Below, piece by piece: positions 18,369 through 27,354 of a stretch of DNA of 64,000 nt. The notes under the pieces were generated by a model, which did no database searches, was not told the DNA's origin, and was given only the letters and a program-made list of their open reading frames with translations. The DNA lies in assembly GCF_002242685.1 (NCBI RefSeq), contig NZ_NBIM01000001.1, forward strand, positions 744,001 to 808,000, read 5' to 3'. Origin of the DNA: Oceanimonas doudoroffii (GTDB lineage: Bacteria > Pseudomonadota > Gammaproteobacteria > Enterobacterales > Aeromonadaceae). The position numbers and the translations under genes are program-made. Within the stretch, counting starts at the first letter, position 1. The number at the start of each line of letters is the position of its first letter.

Positions 18369-18701
18369 TTACTCCTTGGCCGGGGCCGGCAGCTGCTGAA
18401 TGTATTCACCCACCTGCTGCAGCGAGGCATCATCGATAAAGGAAGCGGGAAAGGCCGGCATGGCGCGAAAGCCCTGACGCACGATGGCGGTGATATAGGC
18501 CGGCGGCAGACCACGGCCGGCCAGTACCGGGCCAATGTCGCCATTGGTGTCGTGGCAGTGGCCGCACACCTTCTGATAAACATGCTCACCACCTTTCCAC
18601 TGACCATCGCCGCTGGCGCTGGCAGAAAAGGCAACCAGGGCTGACGGCAGCACCAGGGCGGCAATGGCAAGGGACCTTGCCTTGGAACGGATCACTGACA
18701 T
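18369..18701 (-). CDS. pchC: 4-cresol dehydrogenase cytochrome c subunit
   Basis: 110-residue class-I c-type cytochrome. Signal peptide residues 1-30, haem site VCGHCH (Cys46, Cys49, His50) and likely sixth ligand Met81 in FRAMPAFP. It accepts electrons from PchF in the periplasm. The frame is open to 18848, but MSVIRSKARS at 18701 has a clear AAGGAG site and starts the signal peptide. Sits between pchA and pchX in one operon. Confidence 0.93.
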   Translation of the reverse strand: MSVIRSKARSLAIAALVLPSALVAFSASASGDGQWKGGEHVYQKVCGHCHDTNGDIGPVLAGRGLPPAYITAIVRQGFRAMPAFPASFIDDASLQQVGEYIQQLPAPAKE

Positions 18702-18775
18702 CTTGGATGCTCCTTGCTTGATATATTGGGTTGGCCGCGTTCCCCCGGCGCACCGAGGGAATGGCTCAGTGGCAA

Positions 18776-20245
18776 TCAGAACGGATAACGGCGCGGCTCG
18801 TGCTGCACGGTGATCCAGTGATCGGTGGTGAACTCCTCGATGGCCCACTCGCCGTTGAAGCGGCCCAGACCAGAGCTCTTTTCACCGCCAAAGGCCGCGT
18901 TGGGCTCATCGTTGACCGGCATGTCGTTGATGTGGGTCATGCCCGCATGAATGCCCTGGGCAAAACGCACGCCCCGCTCCAGGCTGCCGGTGAACACAGC
19001 GCTGGACAGGCCGTAGTCGCTCTGGTTGGCCAGCTCCAGGGCGTGCTGCTCGTCCTGGGCCACCTGAATGCCCACCAGGGGGCCGAAGATTTCTTCCTTG
19101 GCGATGTCCATGTCGGCGGTCACGTTGCCGAATACATGGGGGGGCAGCACGTTGCCCTGGGGCTCACCGCCCACCAGCACTTCGGCCCCTTCCGCCTTGG
19201 CGGTTTCAATTTTCTGCAACAGGCCCTGCAGTTGCTTCTGGTTGATCACCGGACCCACCACGGTTTCGGGCTTGCTCGGGTCGCCATAGGGCAGTGCCTT
19301 GACCCGCTCGGTGTAACGGCGGGTGAACTCCTCGGCCAAGGGCTGCTCCACGATGATACGGTTCACCGCCATGCAGATCTGACCCTGGTGCAGGAACTTG
19401 CCCACCACGGCGGCGCTCACCGCCTGCTCCACGTCCGCATCGGCCAGCACCACGAAGGGGCTGTTGCCGCCCAGCTCCAGGGCCACGTGCTTGAGGTGCT
19501 TGCCGCCACTGGCCAGACGGCCGATATTGAGGCCGATTTCGGTGGAGCCGGTAAAGGAGATAAAGGCCGGTACCGGGTGCTCGACAAAGGCATCGCCGAT
19601 GTCGGCGCCGGAGCCCACCACCACGCTGAGCACGCCGGCGGGCAGGCCGGCTTCTTCAAAAATGCGGGCAATCAGCAGGCCGCCGGTAACCGGGGTGTCG
19701 CTGGCGGGCTTGACCACCACGGCGTTGCCTAGGGCCAGGGCCGGCGCCACGGAGCGCTGTGTCAGGTGCAGGGGAAAGTTCCAGGGGCTGATCACGCCCA
19801 CCACGCCCAGGGGCTTGCGATATACCCGGCTTTCCTTGCCCGGCACGCCGCTGGGCAGAATACGGCCGTGCACACGGGACGGAAAGCTGGCGGCTTCCAG
19901 GGTAATGGCACGGGCGGCGCCCCATTCGATCTGGGCCTTGATGCGGGTACTGCCCGACTCACGAATGATCCAGTCGACGATTTCATCCTTGCGCTGGTCG
20001 AAAATGGCAACGGCCTTGTGCAGTACGGCAGCACGAGCCGTCGGCGCCATGGCGGCCCAGCTGGCCTGGGCCTGGCGGGCCGCCTCGAAGGCTTCATTCA
20101 TATCTTCCCGGGTCGCCAGATTCAGCTCCAGCAGGGTTTCCTGGGTAAAGGGGTTCTGCACCTGCAGCTTGCGCTCCGAGCTGCCCGCCCGCCAGTGGCC
20201 ACCGAGGGGCTGCTGGTCGAAGTTCTGATAGGAACCGGTAGTCAT
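18776..20245 (-). CDS. pchA: 4-hydroxybenzaldehyde dehydrogenase
   Basis: 489-residue NAD(P)-dependent aldehyde dehydrogenase, first gene of the pch operon; it converts 4-hydroxybenzaldehyde to 4-hydroxybenzoate. The substrate-binding segment [20 protein letters not shown], the catalytic Glu in ALELGGNSP and the nucleophile Cys in [11 protein letters not shown] are present. The frame opens at 20329, but the start at 20245 (MTTGSYQNF) has an AGAAGGA site eight bases upstream. Vanillin dehydrogenase is a close alternative, but the pchCXF context decides. Confidence 0.92.
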   Translation of the reverse strand: MTTGSYQNFDQQPLGGHWRAGSSERKLQVQNPFTQETLLELNLATREDMNEAFEAARQAQASWAAMAPTARAAVLHKAVAIFDQRKDEIVDWIIRESGSTRIKAQIEWGAARAITLEAASFPSRVHGRILPSGVPGKESRVYRKPLGVVGVISPWNFPLHLTQRSVAPALALGNAVVVKPASDTPVTGGLLIARIFEEAGLPAGVLSVVVGSGADIGDAFVEHPVPAFISFTGSTEIGLNIGRLASGGKHLKHVALELGGNSPFVVLADADVEQAVSAAVVGKFLHQGQICMAVNRIIVEQPLAEEFTRRYTERVKALPYGDPSKPETVVGPVINQKQLQGLLQKIETAKAEGAEVLVGGEPQGNVLPPHVFGNVTADMDIAKEEIFGPLVGIQVAQDEQHALELANQSDYGLSSAVFTGSLERGVRFAQGIHAGMTHINDMPVNDEPNAAFGGEKSSGLGRFNGEWAIEEFTTDHWITVQHEPRRYPF

Positions 20246-20675
20246 AAACAACATCCTTCTAAACGTATCGTTTATCGCGGGCAACGGATACCAAATGACC
20301 GAGTGCCCAGAACAATCAATGAGCCACATTATTTACCGAGGGATCATGCTTGCGCCCCGCTCCCTTGGCATTGCTCAAATGTTATTTCAATGTTACTCAC
20401 AAAGGTAATGTTCCATTAACGATATTTAAAATGAAATTATTGCCTTCACACATATCAAATTAAATATAGAAAGAAACCCTTTCTTCCTTTCGGCTATCCA
20501 TTCACCTTGCCCATCATGCACTCGCAAGATTAGGCATTGTTTTGGTCAATCTTGTAACTGGCGCCAACACATTCCATTTTTGATATGGATAGGTCACAAA
20601 TCCTTATTTTACATAACCATTACTTTAGGCAACATTGATACCTAGCGCCTTTACTTGCCAACACAGGTCAACACC
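20246..20675. promoter_or_regulatory. Divergent pch / pca control region
   Basis: 430 AT-rich bases between pchA (minus) and the pca operon (plus), with no gene. Bases 20613-20628 read ATAACC-ATTA-CTTTAG, about 50 bp before pca. This keeps the left half and spacing of the PcaQ site described in rhizobia (ATAACC-N4-GGTTAA), with a weak right half. No clear sigma-54 promoter was seen for pchA. Confidence 0.5.
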
Positions 20676-21854
20676 ATGACACAGACACTGGCTATCAACG
20701 GAGTTCAGCTCCACTACCAACTGGACGGGCCGGCCCATCTGCCGCTGCTGGTCTTTTCCAATTCACTGGGCACGGACCTGAGGGTCTGGGATCCCCTGCT
20801 TCCCCTGCTGGCAAACCATTTCCGCTTTCTGCGCTATGACAAGCGGGGCCACGGTCTGTCTGCCTGTCCTGCCGGCCCCTACCGGCTCGATGACCATATC
20901 GACGATCTGATCGGCCTGCTCGATGCCCTCGGGCTGGAGCAGGTGGCGCTATGCGGCCTCTCGGTGGGCGGCATGATCGCCCAGGGCGTGGCCGCCCGCC
21001 GGCCCGAGCTGGTCAGGGAACTGATCCTGTGCGACACCGCCCACAAAATCGGCCCGGCCCAGGGTTGGGAAGATCGCATTCAGGCCATTCGCCAGCAAGG
21101 TATCGAGGCCATTGCCGACGCGGTGATGGAGCGCTGGCTCGCCCCCGGTTTCCGCCAGCAGCGTCCCCAAGAGCTGGCACTGTGGCGCAACATGCTGGTG
21201 CGTACCCCGATGGAAGGCTATGTGGCCACCTGTGCCGCCATTCGCGACGCGGACCTGACCGACAGCAGCGCCCGCCTGACCCAGCCCACCCTGTGCGTGG
21301 TGGGCGATCAGGACGGCGCCACTCCCCCGGATCTGGTTAAAAGCACCGCCGATCTGATCCCCGACAGCCGCTTTGAAGTGATCACTAACGCCGGCCACCT
21401 GCCCTGCGTGGAGCAACCCGACGCCCTGGCTGGCCTGATCATTGGTTTTCTGGGAGAGCACCAGCCCGACCAGAGCCGCGTTGAGCTGGGCATGAAGGTG
21501 CGTCGATCAGTGCTGGGCAACGCTCATGTGGATCGGGCCGAGTCTCGCAAAACCCCCTTTGACGAGCCCTTTCAAACCTTTATTACCGAGGGTGCCTGGG
21601 GATCTGTGTGGAGTCGACCCGGGCTGAGCAAGCGGGATCGCAGCCTGCTGACCATCGCCCTGATGACCGCCCTCGGCCATGAGGAAGAGCTGGCCATGCA
21701 CATTCGCGCCACCCGAAATACCGGCGCCAGCAAGGCCGAGGTGCTTGAGGTCTTGCTGCAAACCGCCGTATATGGCGGCGTCCCGGCCGCCAATACGGCG
21801 TTTAGCATCGCCAAGGACGTGTACAACGAACTCGAATCTCAAGAGGAGCAATAA
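20676..21854 (+). CDS. pcaL: Fused 3-oxoadipate enol-lactonase / 4-carboxymuconolactone decarboxylase
   Basis: 392-residue fusion. Residues 1-262 are an alpha/beta-hydrolase (PcaD) with nucleophile Ser96 in CGLSVGGM, acid in GDQDGATPP and His in NAGHLPCVEQP. Residues about 275-385 are PcaC (GMKVRRSVLGNAHVDRA through AVYGGVPAANTAF), a carboxymuconolactone decarboxylase. Together they turn 4-carboxymuconolactone into beta-ketoadipate. Such fusions are called PcaL in actinomycetes. A TTG-started extension to 20655 exists, but ATG at 20676 fits the domain. First gene of the pca operon, one base before pcaH. Confidence 0.95.
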   Translation: MTQTLAINGVQLHYQLDGPAHLPLLVFSNSLGTDLRVWDPLLPLLANHFRFLRYDKRGHGLSACPAGPYRLDDHIDDLIGLLDALGLEQVALCGLSVGGMIAQGVAARRPELVRELILCDTAHKIGPAQGWEDRIQAIRQQGIEAIADAVMERWLAPGFRQQRPQELALWRNMLVRTPMEGYVATCAAIRDADLTDSSARLTQPTLCVVGDQDGATPPDLVKSTADLIPDSRFEVITNAGHLPCVEQPDALAGLIIGFLGEHQPDQSRVELGMKVRRSVLGNAHVDRAESRKTPFDEPFQTFITEGAWGSVWSRPGLSKRDRSLLTIALMTALGHEEELAMHIRATRNTGASKAEVLEVLLQTAVYGGVPAANTAFSIAKDVYNELESQEEQ

Positions 21855-21855
21855 C

Positions 21856-22554
21856 ATGAGCGACATGACTAAACGGGATTGGTCCAGCCATCCTGCCTTT
21901 ATCTCCCCCGAATACAAGTCCTCCGTGTTGCGGGGCGCGTCTCAGAATCTGGTCCGGATCGACCCCGAGCTGGCCGAGCTGACCGGCCCGGCCTTTGGCG
22001 CTGAGGCGTTGGGACCGCTGGATCATGACCTTACCAGAAACGGCCGGGTTAATGGCGCCCCCTTGGGCGAGCGCATCGTGGTCACCGGCCAGGTGTTTGA
22101 CGAGTTCGGCAAGCCGATTCCCAATACCCTGATAGAGGTATGGCAGGCCAATGCCGCTGGCCGCTATGTGCACAAGCGCGATCAGCACGATGCCCCGCTG
22201 GATCCAAACTTTCTGGGTGCCGGCCGCTGCCTGACCGATGCCGAGGGCCGCTACAAGTTCTACACCATCAAGCCCGGTGCCTACCCCTGGGGCAACCACC
22301 CCAACGCCTGGCGCCCCAACCACATTCATTTCTCCCTGTTCGGGCCGTCCATCGCCACCCGCATCGTGACCCAGATGTACTTCCCCGGCGATCCCCTGCT
22401 GGCCTATGACCCCATTTTTGAAAGCACGCCGGCCGGGGCCCGCGACCGCCTGATCAGCGAGTTTTCCCTAGACGTGACCGAAGAGGGTTTCTCCCTAGGC
22501 TATATCTTCAATATTGTGCTGCGTGGCGTGAACGCCACCCCTGTGGAGGCCTGA
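21856..22554 (+). CDS. pcaH: Protocatechuate 3,4-dioxygenase beta subunit
   Basis: 232-residue non-haem iron(III) intradiol dioxygenase subunit that cleaves protocatechuate to 3-carboxy-cis,cis-muconate. The four iron ligands can be placed: Tyr104 (AGRYVHKRDQ), Tyr143 (GAYPWGN), His156 and His158 (RPNHIHFS); their spacing matches the P. putida enzyme. Starts at ATG 21856 after an AGAGGAG site; the frame extends further upstream only inside pcaL. Followed at 3 bp by pcaG. Confidence 0.97.
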   Translation: MSDMTKRDWSSHPAFISPEYKSSVLRGASQNLVRIDPELAELTGPAFGAEALGPLDHDLTRNGRVNGAPLGERIVVTGQVFDEFGKPIPNTLIEVWQANAAGRYVHKRDQHDAPLDPNFLGAGRCLTDAEGRYKFYTIKPGAYPWGNHPNAWRPNHIHFSLFGPSIATRIVTQMYFPGDPLLAYDPIFESTPAGARDRLISEFSLDVTEEGFSLGYIFNIVLRGVNATPVEA

Positions 22555-22557
22555 ACC

Positions 22558-23157
22558 ATGACCATGAAACAAACTCCTTCCCAGACCGTGGGTCCCTACT
22601 TCGCCTATGGCCTGACTGCCCAGCAGTATCATTACGACCACGGTCAGGTGGCCGGCAGCCAGCTGGTGCGGGGCGAGGTGCAGGGGGAGCGCATTCGTCT
22701 CACCGGCAAGGTCTATGACGGCGAAGGAGTGGCCATCGACGACGCCATGATCGAAATCTGGCAGGCCAATGCTGCCGGTCGCTTTAACCACCCGCTGGAT
22801 CAACGCGAAGGCCGCCCCCTGGACCAGGGCTTTCTCGGTTTTGGCCGCTGCGGCACCGGCACCCGGGACGATCTGAGCTATGAGTTCAACACCGTTAAAC
22901 CGGGCGCCGCCCAGGACGGTCATGCGCCTTTTATCACCCTGGTGGTGTTCCTGCGCGGTCTGTTGAGCCATGCTTATACTCGCGTCTACTTTGAAGATGA
23001 AGGCAGCGCCAACGACGTCGATCCGGTGTTGAACAAGGTGCCCGCCGCGCGTCGCCACACCCTGATTGCCCGCCGCAGCGAGACCGGCACCGGAGTGGAG
23101 TACCACTTTAACATTCATATGCAGGGCGACAAGGAAACCGTATTTTTCGACGTGTAA
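22558..23157 (+). CDS. pcaG: Protocatechuate 3,4-dioxygenase alpha subunit
   Basis: 199-residue partner of PcaH, with the same fold but without the iron-ligand set. The N-terminus TPSQTVGPYFAYGL and the central WQANAAGRFNHPLD are typical. Start may be ATG 22558 or ATG 22564; the first is nearer the pcaH stop. Part of the pcaL-H-G-B operon. Confidence 0.96.
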   Translation: MTMKQTPSQTVGPYFAYGLTAQQYHYDHGQVAGSQLVRGEVQGERIRLTGKVYDGEGVAIDDAMIEIWQANAAGRFNHPLDQREGRPLDQGFLGFGRCGTGTRDDLSYEFNTVKPGAAQDGHAPFITLVVFLRGLLSHAYTRVYFEDEGSANDVDPVLNKVPAARRHTLIARRSETGTGVEYHFNIHMQGDKETVFFDV

Positions 23158-23285
23158 TCAAAGCAGGGGCCTGAGTCGGACAAGGCTTGCGGCCTCTTTT
23201 TCTACCCCGATGTCCCCGGTGCCGGCCGGTTGCCGGTATGCTGACATCCTGACCGTCCCATCACGATTGCACAGCGAGACCATTC

Positions 23286-24614
23286 ATGTTTTCCATTTCT
23301 CCGTTTGACTCCGCCCTGTTCCGTGAACTGTTGTCCGATGCCGAGGCCGCCCGCCTGCTGGGAGACGAGGCCCGCATTGCCGCCATGCTCAGGGTGGAGG
23401 GTGAGCTGGCCCTGGCCCAGGCCGACTGCGATCTGATCCCAGGCGAAGCCGCCACCGCCATTGCCCGGGCAGCCGCCGAGCTGACCCTGCCCGCCATCAA
23501 GCTAGCCAGCGGCACCGGTGCCGCCGGGGTGCCGGTTCCGGCCCTGGTCAAGGCCCTGAAACAGGCCCTGCCCGCCGAGCAGGCCCGCTGGGTGCACTTT
23601 GGCGCCACCAGCCAGGACATTGTCGATACCGCTTTGGTGCTCAATTGCCGGGAGCTGCTGACCCTCTTTGAACAGCGCCTGGCGGGTGTAGTCGAGCGGC
23701 TGGCCGGGCTGGCCCATGCTCACCGTCACACCCTGACCGCCGGCCGTACCCGCACCCAACAGGCGGTGCCGATGAACTTCGGCTTCAAGGTGGCCAACTG
23801 GCTAGCGCCCCTGCTGCGCCAGCAGGAGCGGCTGCAACAGCTGAAACCGCGCCTGTTCAAGGTGCAGCTCGCGGGAGCCGTGGGCACCCTGGCGGCCATG
23901 GGCGAGCGGGCCCCGGCCATTGCCGAGCGCCTGGCCGAACGGCTGGAACTGGCTCCCGGGCGCAACTGGCATACCCAGCGCGACAGCCTGGTGGAGCTAG
24001 CCGGCTGGCTGTCCATTACCACGGGCGTCCTGGGCAAGATCGGCCAGGACTGGCTCTGGCTGAGCCAGACCGAGGTGGGTGAAGTCACCTTTACCAATGG
24101 CGGTGGCTCTTCCACCATGCCCCAGAAGTGCAACCCGGTGAACGCCGAAATTCTGGTAGCCCTGGCCCGCCACAATGCCGGCCAGGTGGGCCAGCTGCAT
24201 CAGGCCATGATCCAGGAGCACGAGCGCAGCGGCAGCGCCTGGACCCAGGAATGGCTGACCCTGCCCCCCATGCTGATAGGCACGGCGGTGGCCCTGCACC
24301 ATGCCCGGGATGCCCTCGACCACCTGGTGGTGAACACCGCCCGCATGCAGGCCAATCTGGGGCTGTATAACGGGGTGATTTTTGCCGAAGCCGCCACCTT
24401 CGCCCTGGCCAAGCAGATGCCCCGGGATCAGGCCGCCGATCTGGTCAAGGCCGCCTGCCAGCAGGCCCTGAACGGAGATCAACACCTGTTTGCGCTGATT
24501 CAAGAGCGATGCGGGGTGGAATTGCAGCTGGACGAGCTGCAGCAACACCTGCTGGACGGCGGCGCCACCTCGGCCTGGTTTGACGATATCCTGAACACCG
24601 CCGAGCACAGCTGA
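23286..24614 (+). CDS. pcaB: 3-carboxy-cis,cis-muconate cycloisomerase
   Basis: 442-residue fumarase/aspartase-superfamily lactonising enzyme that forms 4-carboxymuconolactone. The superfamily signature GGGSSTMPQKCNPVNAE lies at about residues 271-287, and HFGATSQDIVDTA near 102-114. It begins 128 bp after pcaG, a longer gap than between the other genes, so it could have an additional promoter. Full length. Confidence 0.96.
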   Translation: MFSISPFDSALFRELLSDAEAARLLGDEARIAAMLRVEGELALAQADCDLIPGEAATAIARAAAELTLPAIKLASGTGAAGVPVPALVKALKQALPAEQARWVHFGATSQDIVDTALVLNCRELLTLFEQRLAGVVERLAGLAHAHRHTLTAGRTRTQQAVPMNFGFKVANWLAPLLRQQERLQQLKPRLFKVQLAGAVGTLAAMGERAPAIAERLAERLELAPGRNWHTQRDSLVELAGWLSITTGVLGKIGQDWLWLSQTEVGEVTFTNGGGSSTMPQKCNPVNAEILVALARHNAGQVGQLHQAMIQEHERSGSAWTQEWLTLPPMLIGTAVALHHARDALDHLVVNTARMQANLGLYNGVIFAEAATFALAKQMPRDQAADLVKAACQQALNGDQHLFALIQERCGVELQLDELQQHLLDGGATSAWFDDILNTAEHS

Positions 24615-24623
24615 CCCGGGCAT

Positions 24624-24660
24624 GGTGCCGCGTCGCCCCTCACTAGGGCGGCACGGCACC
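24624..24660. repeat. Inverted repeat after pcaB
   Basis: 15-base arms GGTGCCGCGTCGCCC / GGGCGGCACGGCACC (two mismatches) lie ten bases after the pcaB stop. There is no U-run, so it is a possible mRNA 3' stabiliser or weak terminator before the transporter gene. Confidence 0.65.
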
Positions 24661-24706
24661 GCAGGGCACCTATCAAACAGATACATCACAGAGAATTAAT
24701 TGCCCC

Positions 24707-25639
24707 ATGCTGGCCATCATATCCATTACCGCCCCGATCTTTCTGCTGATCGGCATGGGCTACAGCGCCGTGCGCTGGCGCCTTATCCCTGCCGACACCA
24801 TTCCCGGCCTGGGCCGTTTCGTACTCTACTTCGCCATGCCCGGCCTGATCCTCAGCACCCTGAGCAAAATGCGCATAGAGGAAGTCATCGAGCCCGGCTT
24901 TATGCTGGCCTATGGCCTGGGCTCCTTGCTGCTGATGGGGCTCGGATTGATACTGTTTCGCCTGCTGCGACAGGATCCGGTGCTAGCTTCCCTCAAAACC
25001 ATGGGCATGGTGATGCCCAACACCCCCTACTTCGGTTTTCCGGTGCTGCTGCAGGTGGTGGACAGCGTGGCCGGCCAGGCCCTGGCCATGGCTATGCTGG
25101 TGGAAGCCATGCTGATCATTCCCCTGTCGATGGCGTTGCTGGAGTTTTACTCTTCACGGGACGACAGCCAGTATCTGGGGAAGGTGCTGCTCACCCTGCC
25201 CAGACGGGTACTGCGCAACCCCATGATCATCGCCATTCTCGCCGGCCTGCTAATTGCCCTGCTCGAGCTGCGCCTGCCCCAGGCCATCGGCACCACCCTG
25301 GACATGCTGGGCCGGGCCTCGGCGGCGGTGGCCCTGTTCGTGATCGGCGCTTCTCTGGTAGGCAGACCGCTCAAGGGCAAGGTAGGCGGCATGGTGCCGG
25401 TGATGGCGGGCAAGCTGGTAGTCCATCCGCTGCTGGTGGGGCTGATGATCTGGCTGCTGCCGCCCTTTAATCCCGATCTGCAATTGGCGCTGCTGCTGCT
25501 GGCCGCCATGCCCATGATGAGCATCTATCCCATTATTGGCAGCCAGTACGGTCAAAGATACTTCGCCGCCGGCACCCTGTTGCTGACCACCCTGAGCGCC
25601 TTTGCCAGTGTCTCGCTCCTGCTGTTGTTTGTACGCTGA
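24707..25639 (+). CDS. AEC-family (auxin efflux carrier-like) permease
   Basis: 310-residue inner-membrane protein with about ten hydrophobic segments in the two-halves arrangement of AEC carriers (begins MLAIISITAPIFLLIGMGYS; FALYFAMPGLIL-like region near residue 40 and AAMPMMSIYPII near 270). Members move organic anions such as malonate or malate. Downstream of pcaB in the same direction, so uptake or efflux of an aromatic acid or pathway intermediate is inferred. Substrate not visible. Confidence 0.85.
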   Translation: MLAIISITAPIFLLIGMGYSAVRWRLIPADTIPGLGRFVLYFAMPGLILSTLSKMRIEEVIEPGFMLAYGLGSLLLMGLGLILFRLLRQDPVLASLKTMGMVMPNTPYFGFPVLLQVVDSVAGQALAMAMLVEAMLIIPLSMALLEFYSSRDDSQYLGKVLLTLPRRVLRNPMIIAILAGLLIALLELRLPQAIGTTLDMLGRASAAVALFVIGASLVGRPLKGKVGGMVPVMAGKLVVHPLLVGLMIWLLPPFNPDLQLALLLLAAMPMMSIYPIIGSQYGQRYFAAGTLLLTTLSAFASVSLLLLFVR

Positions 25640-25649
25640 CCGATATCGG

Positions 25650-25672
25650 GTCGGCCCAGGGGCTGGCCCGAC
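25650..25672 (+). terminator. Weak terminator-like hairpin after the AEC gene
   Basis: Arms GTCGGCCCA / TGGCCCGAC (one mismatch) lie about ten bases after the stop and are followed by the short T-rich sequence TTTATAC. It may separate the pca-AEC transcript from the TRAP operon. Confidence 0.5.
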
Positions 25673-25816
25673 TTTATACGCAAAACGATATAGAAGGAGA
25701 CAGACTTTTCATTTTCCCATTCCTTCCCGGTACTTTAACTTTGTTTCACTAATGAAAAATAAATGTGAATCACTTGATGGCGCTGTGCCTTCAAAAACAA
25801 CGCGGGGAAGGATCCT

Positions 25817-26812
25817 ATGAAAAAAGTTGCTACTTTGACCCTGAGCGCCCTGCTCGTCAGTCCGTTCAGTCAGGCCGCCGACTACACACTGCGCTTCTCC
25901 CATTTCTGGCCGGCCAGCTCCGGCATTCATCAGGGCTTTGAAGAATGGGGTCAGTCCCTGGAGGCCGCCTCCGATGGGCGCCTGCAGGTGGAGTTTTACC
26001 CGGCCCAGACCCTGACCAAGGCCCCGCAGAGTTATGACGGGGTCAAGATGGGTATCGCCGACATTACCGCCACCGTACAGGGCTACACCGCCAACCGCTT
26101 TCCCCTTACCCAAATCATGGAGCTGCCCGGCATGGTCGACTCGGCGGTACACGGCTCCTGCGTACTGCAGTCGCTCTTTGACGAGGGCCTGATCGCCAAG
26201 GAATACGACGACACCCAGGTGCTCTACCTCTTTACCCACGGTCCCGGCTATCTGCATACCCGGGACCAGGCCATCACCACCCCGGACGATCTGGCCGGCC
26301 TCAAGATCCGCCGGCCCACTACCGTGGTGGCCCAGCTGCTTGAGTCCCAGGGCGCCCAGCCGGTGGGCATGCCGGCGCCGGAGACCTATCCGTCCCTGCA
26401 ACGGGGCGTGCTCGATGGCGTGGCCTTTCCTTGGGAAGCCATGAAGGTGTTTCGCACCAATGAGCTGGCCAGTTATCACACCGAGGTCAACCTCTACACC
26501 CTGTCGTTTATGGTCACCATGAATAAACGGGTCTATAACCGCATGCCGGACGATCTGAAAGCCGTGCTGGCCGACCACTCCGGCCAGGAATGGTCACAAA
26601 AGCTGGCGCAGGTGTTTGACGATCTCGACCACGCCGGGCGGGCCGAAGCCAGCGAGGCCGGCCATCAGCTGATCCCGGTGCAGCAGGCCGACTGGCAGCC
26701 GGTGTTCGAGCAGGCCGCCCAGACCTATTTGTCGGGGCTGGAGAAACGCCGTCTGCCCGCCAATGAAGTCTACCAGCGGGCCCTTGAGCTCGCCGACGCC
26801 TGTCGCGCCTGA
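25817..26812 (+). CDS. TRAP transporter substrate-binding protein (DctP family)
   Basis: 331-residue periplasmic solute-binding protein with a Sec signal (residues 1-20, cleavage near SQAAD). The DctP fold and the conserved Arg in LKIRRPTTVVAQLL (about residue 158), which clamps a substrate carboxylate, are visible. First gene of the P-Q-M operon, preceded by an AGGATC site. Its place between pca and pob genes suggests an aromatic or hydroxy-aromatic carboxylate as ligand, but the ligand is not provable from sequence. Confidence 0.92.
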   Translation: MKKVATLTLSALLVSPFSQAADYTLRFSHFWPASSGIHQGFEEWGQSLEAASDGRLQVEFYPAQTLTKAPQSYDGVKMGIADITATVQGYTANRFPLTQIMELPGMVDSAVHGSCVLQSLFDEGLIAKEYDDTQVLYLFTHGPGYLHTRDQAITTPDDLAGLKIRRPTTVVAQLLESQGAQPVGMPAPETYPSLQRGVLDGVAFPWEAMKVFRTNELASYHTEVNLYTLSFMVTMNKRVYNRMPDDLKAVLADHSGQEWSQKLAQVFDDLDHAGRAEASEAGHQLIPVQQADWQPVFEQAAQTYLSGLEKRRLPANEVYQRALELADACRA

Positions 26813-26829
26813 TCTAGGGAGATCAACTG

Positions 26830-27354
26830 ATGAATAGCCTGACCCGACTGACGGACAGGGTAGCCCTGCTGATGTACTGGCTCGGGGGTGTCCTGATCGT
26901 TGCCATGATGCTGATAGTGGTCGCTGATGTAGCCGCCCGGGGATTTTTTTCCCTGACCGATGGTCAGCTGGATCTGACCTTTGTGGGCGGCATTGAGCTG
27001 GTCAAGTTCAGTCTGCTGTTTTCCATGCTGCTCGCCTTTCCCCATGCGGTGGACAAGGGGCAGATAGTGGTGGATCTGTTCACCCAGCAGATGAACGCCG
27101 CCCGGCTGCGCTTTTTTACCGGTGGCTACACCCTGGGCTTCGGTCTGCTCGGCGCCGCCTGGTGCTGGCGCTTTACCGAAGCCGCTCACTCGGCCCGCCA
27201 GACCGGTGAACTGACCCAGGATCTGCTGCTGCCGATGTCCGCCATCTACCAGATCGCCTCCCTGGCCCTGGCGGTGCTGGCCCTGCGCGCCCTGCTGGTG
27301 GGAGTGAATATCGTAATGGGCACCCATGCCCCGGAACAGGAGCACCACTCATGA
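26830..27354 (+). CDS. TRAP transporter small permease (DctQ)
   Basis: 174-residue membrane protein with four predicted helices (starting LLMYWLGGVLIVAMMLIVVA). It anchors and stabilises the large permease. The stop overlaps the start of the DctM gene as ATGA, showing translational coupling. The last residues HAPEQEHHS form a His-rich tail of no known function. Confidence 0.92.
   Translation: MNSLTRLTDRVALLMYWLGGVLIVAMMLIVVADVAARGFFSLTDGQLDLTFVGGIELVKFSLLFSMLLAFPHAVDKGQIVVDLFTQQMNAARLRFFTGGYTLGFGLLGAAWCWRFTEAAHSARQTGELTQDLLLPMSAIYQIASLALAVLALRALLVGVNIVMGTHAPEQEHHS

Noticed and set aside
24700..25470. 256-codon alternative frame over the AEC transporter
   Set aside because: Starts seven bases before the true gene in another frame; Arg/His/Pro-rich composition typical of a shifted frame.
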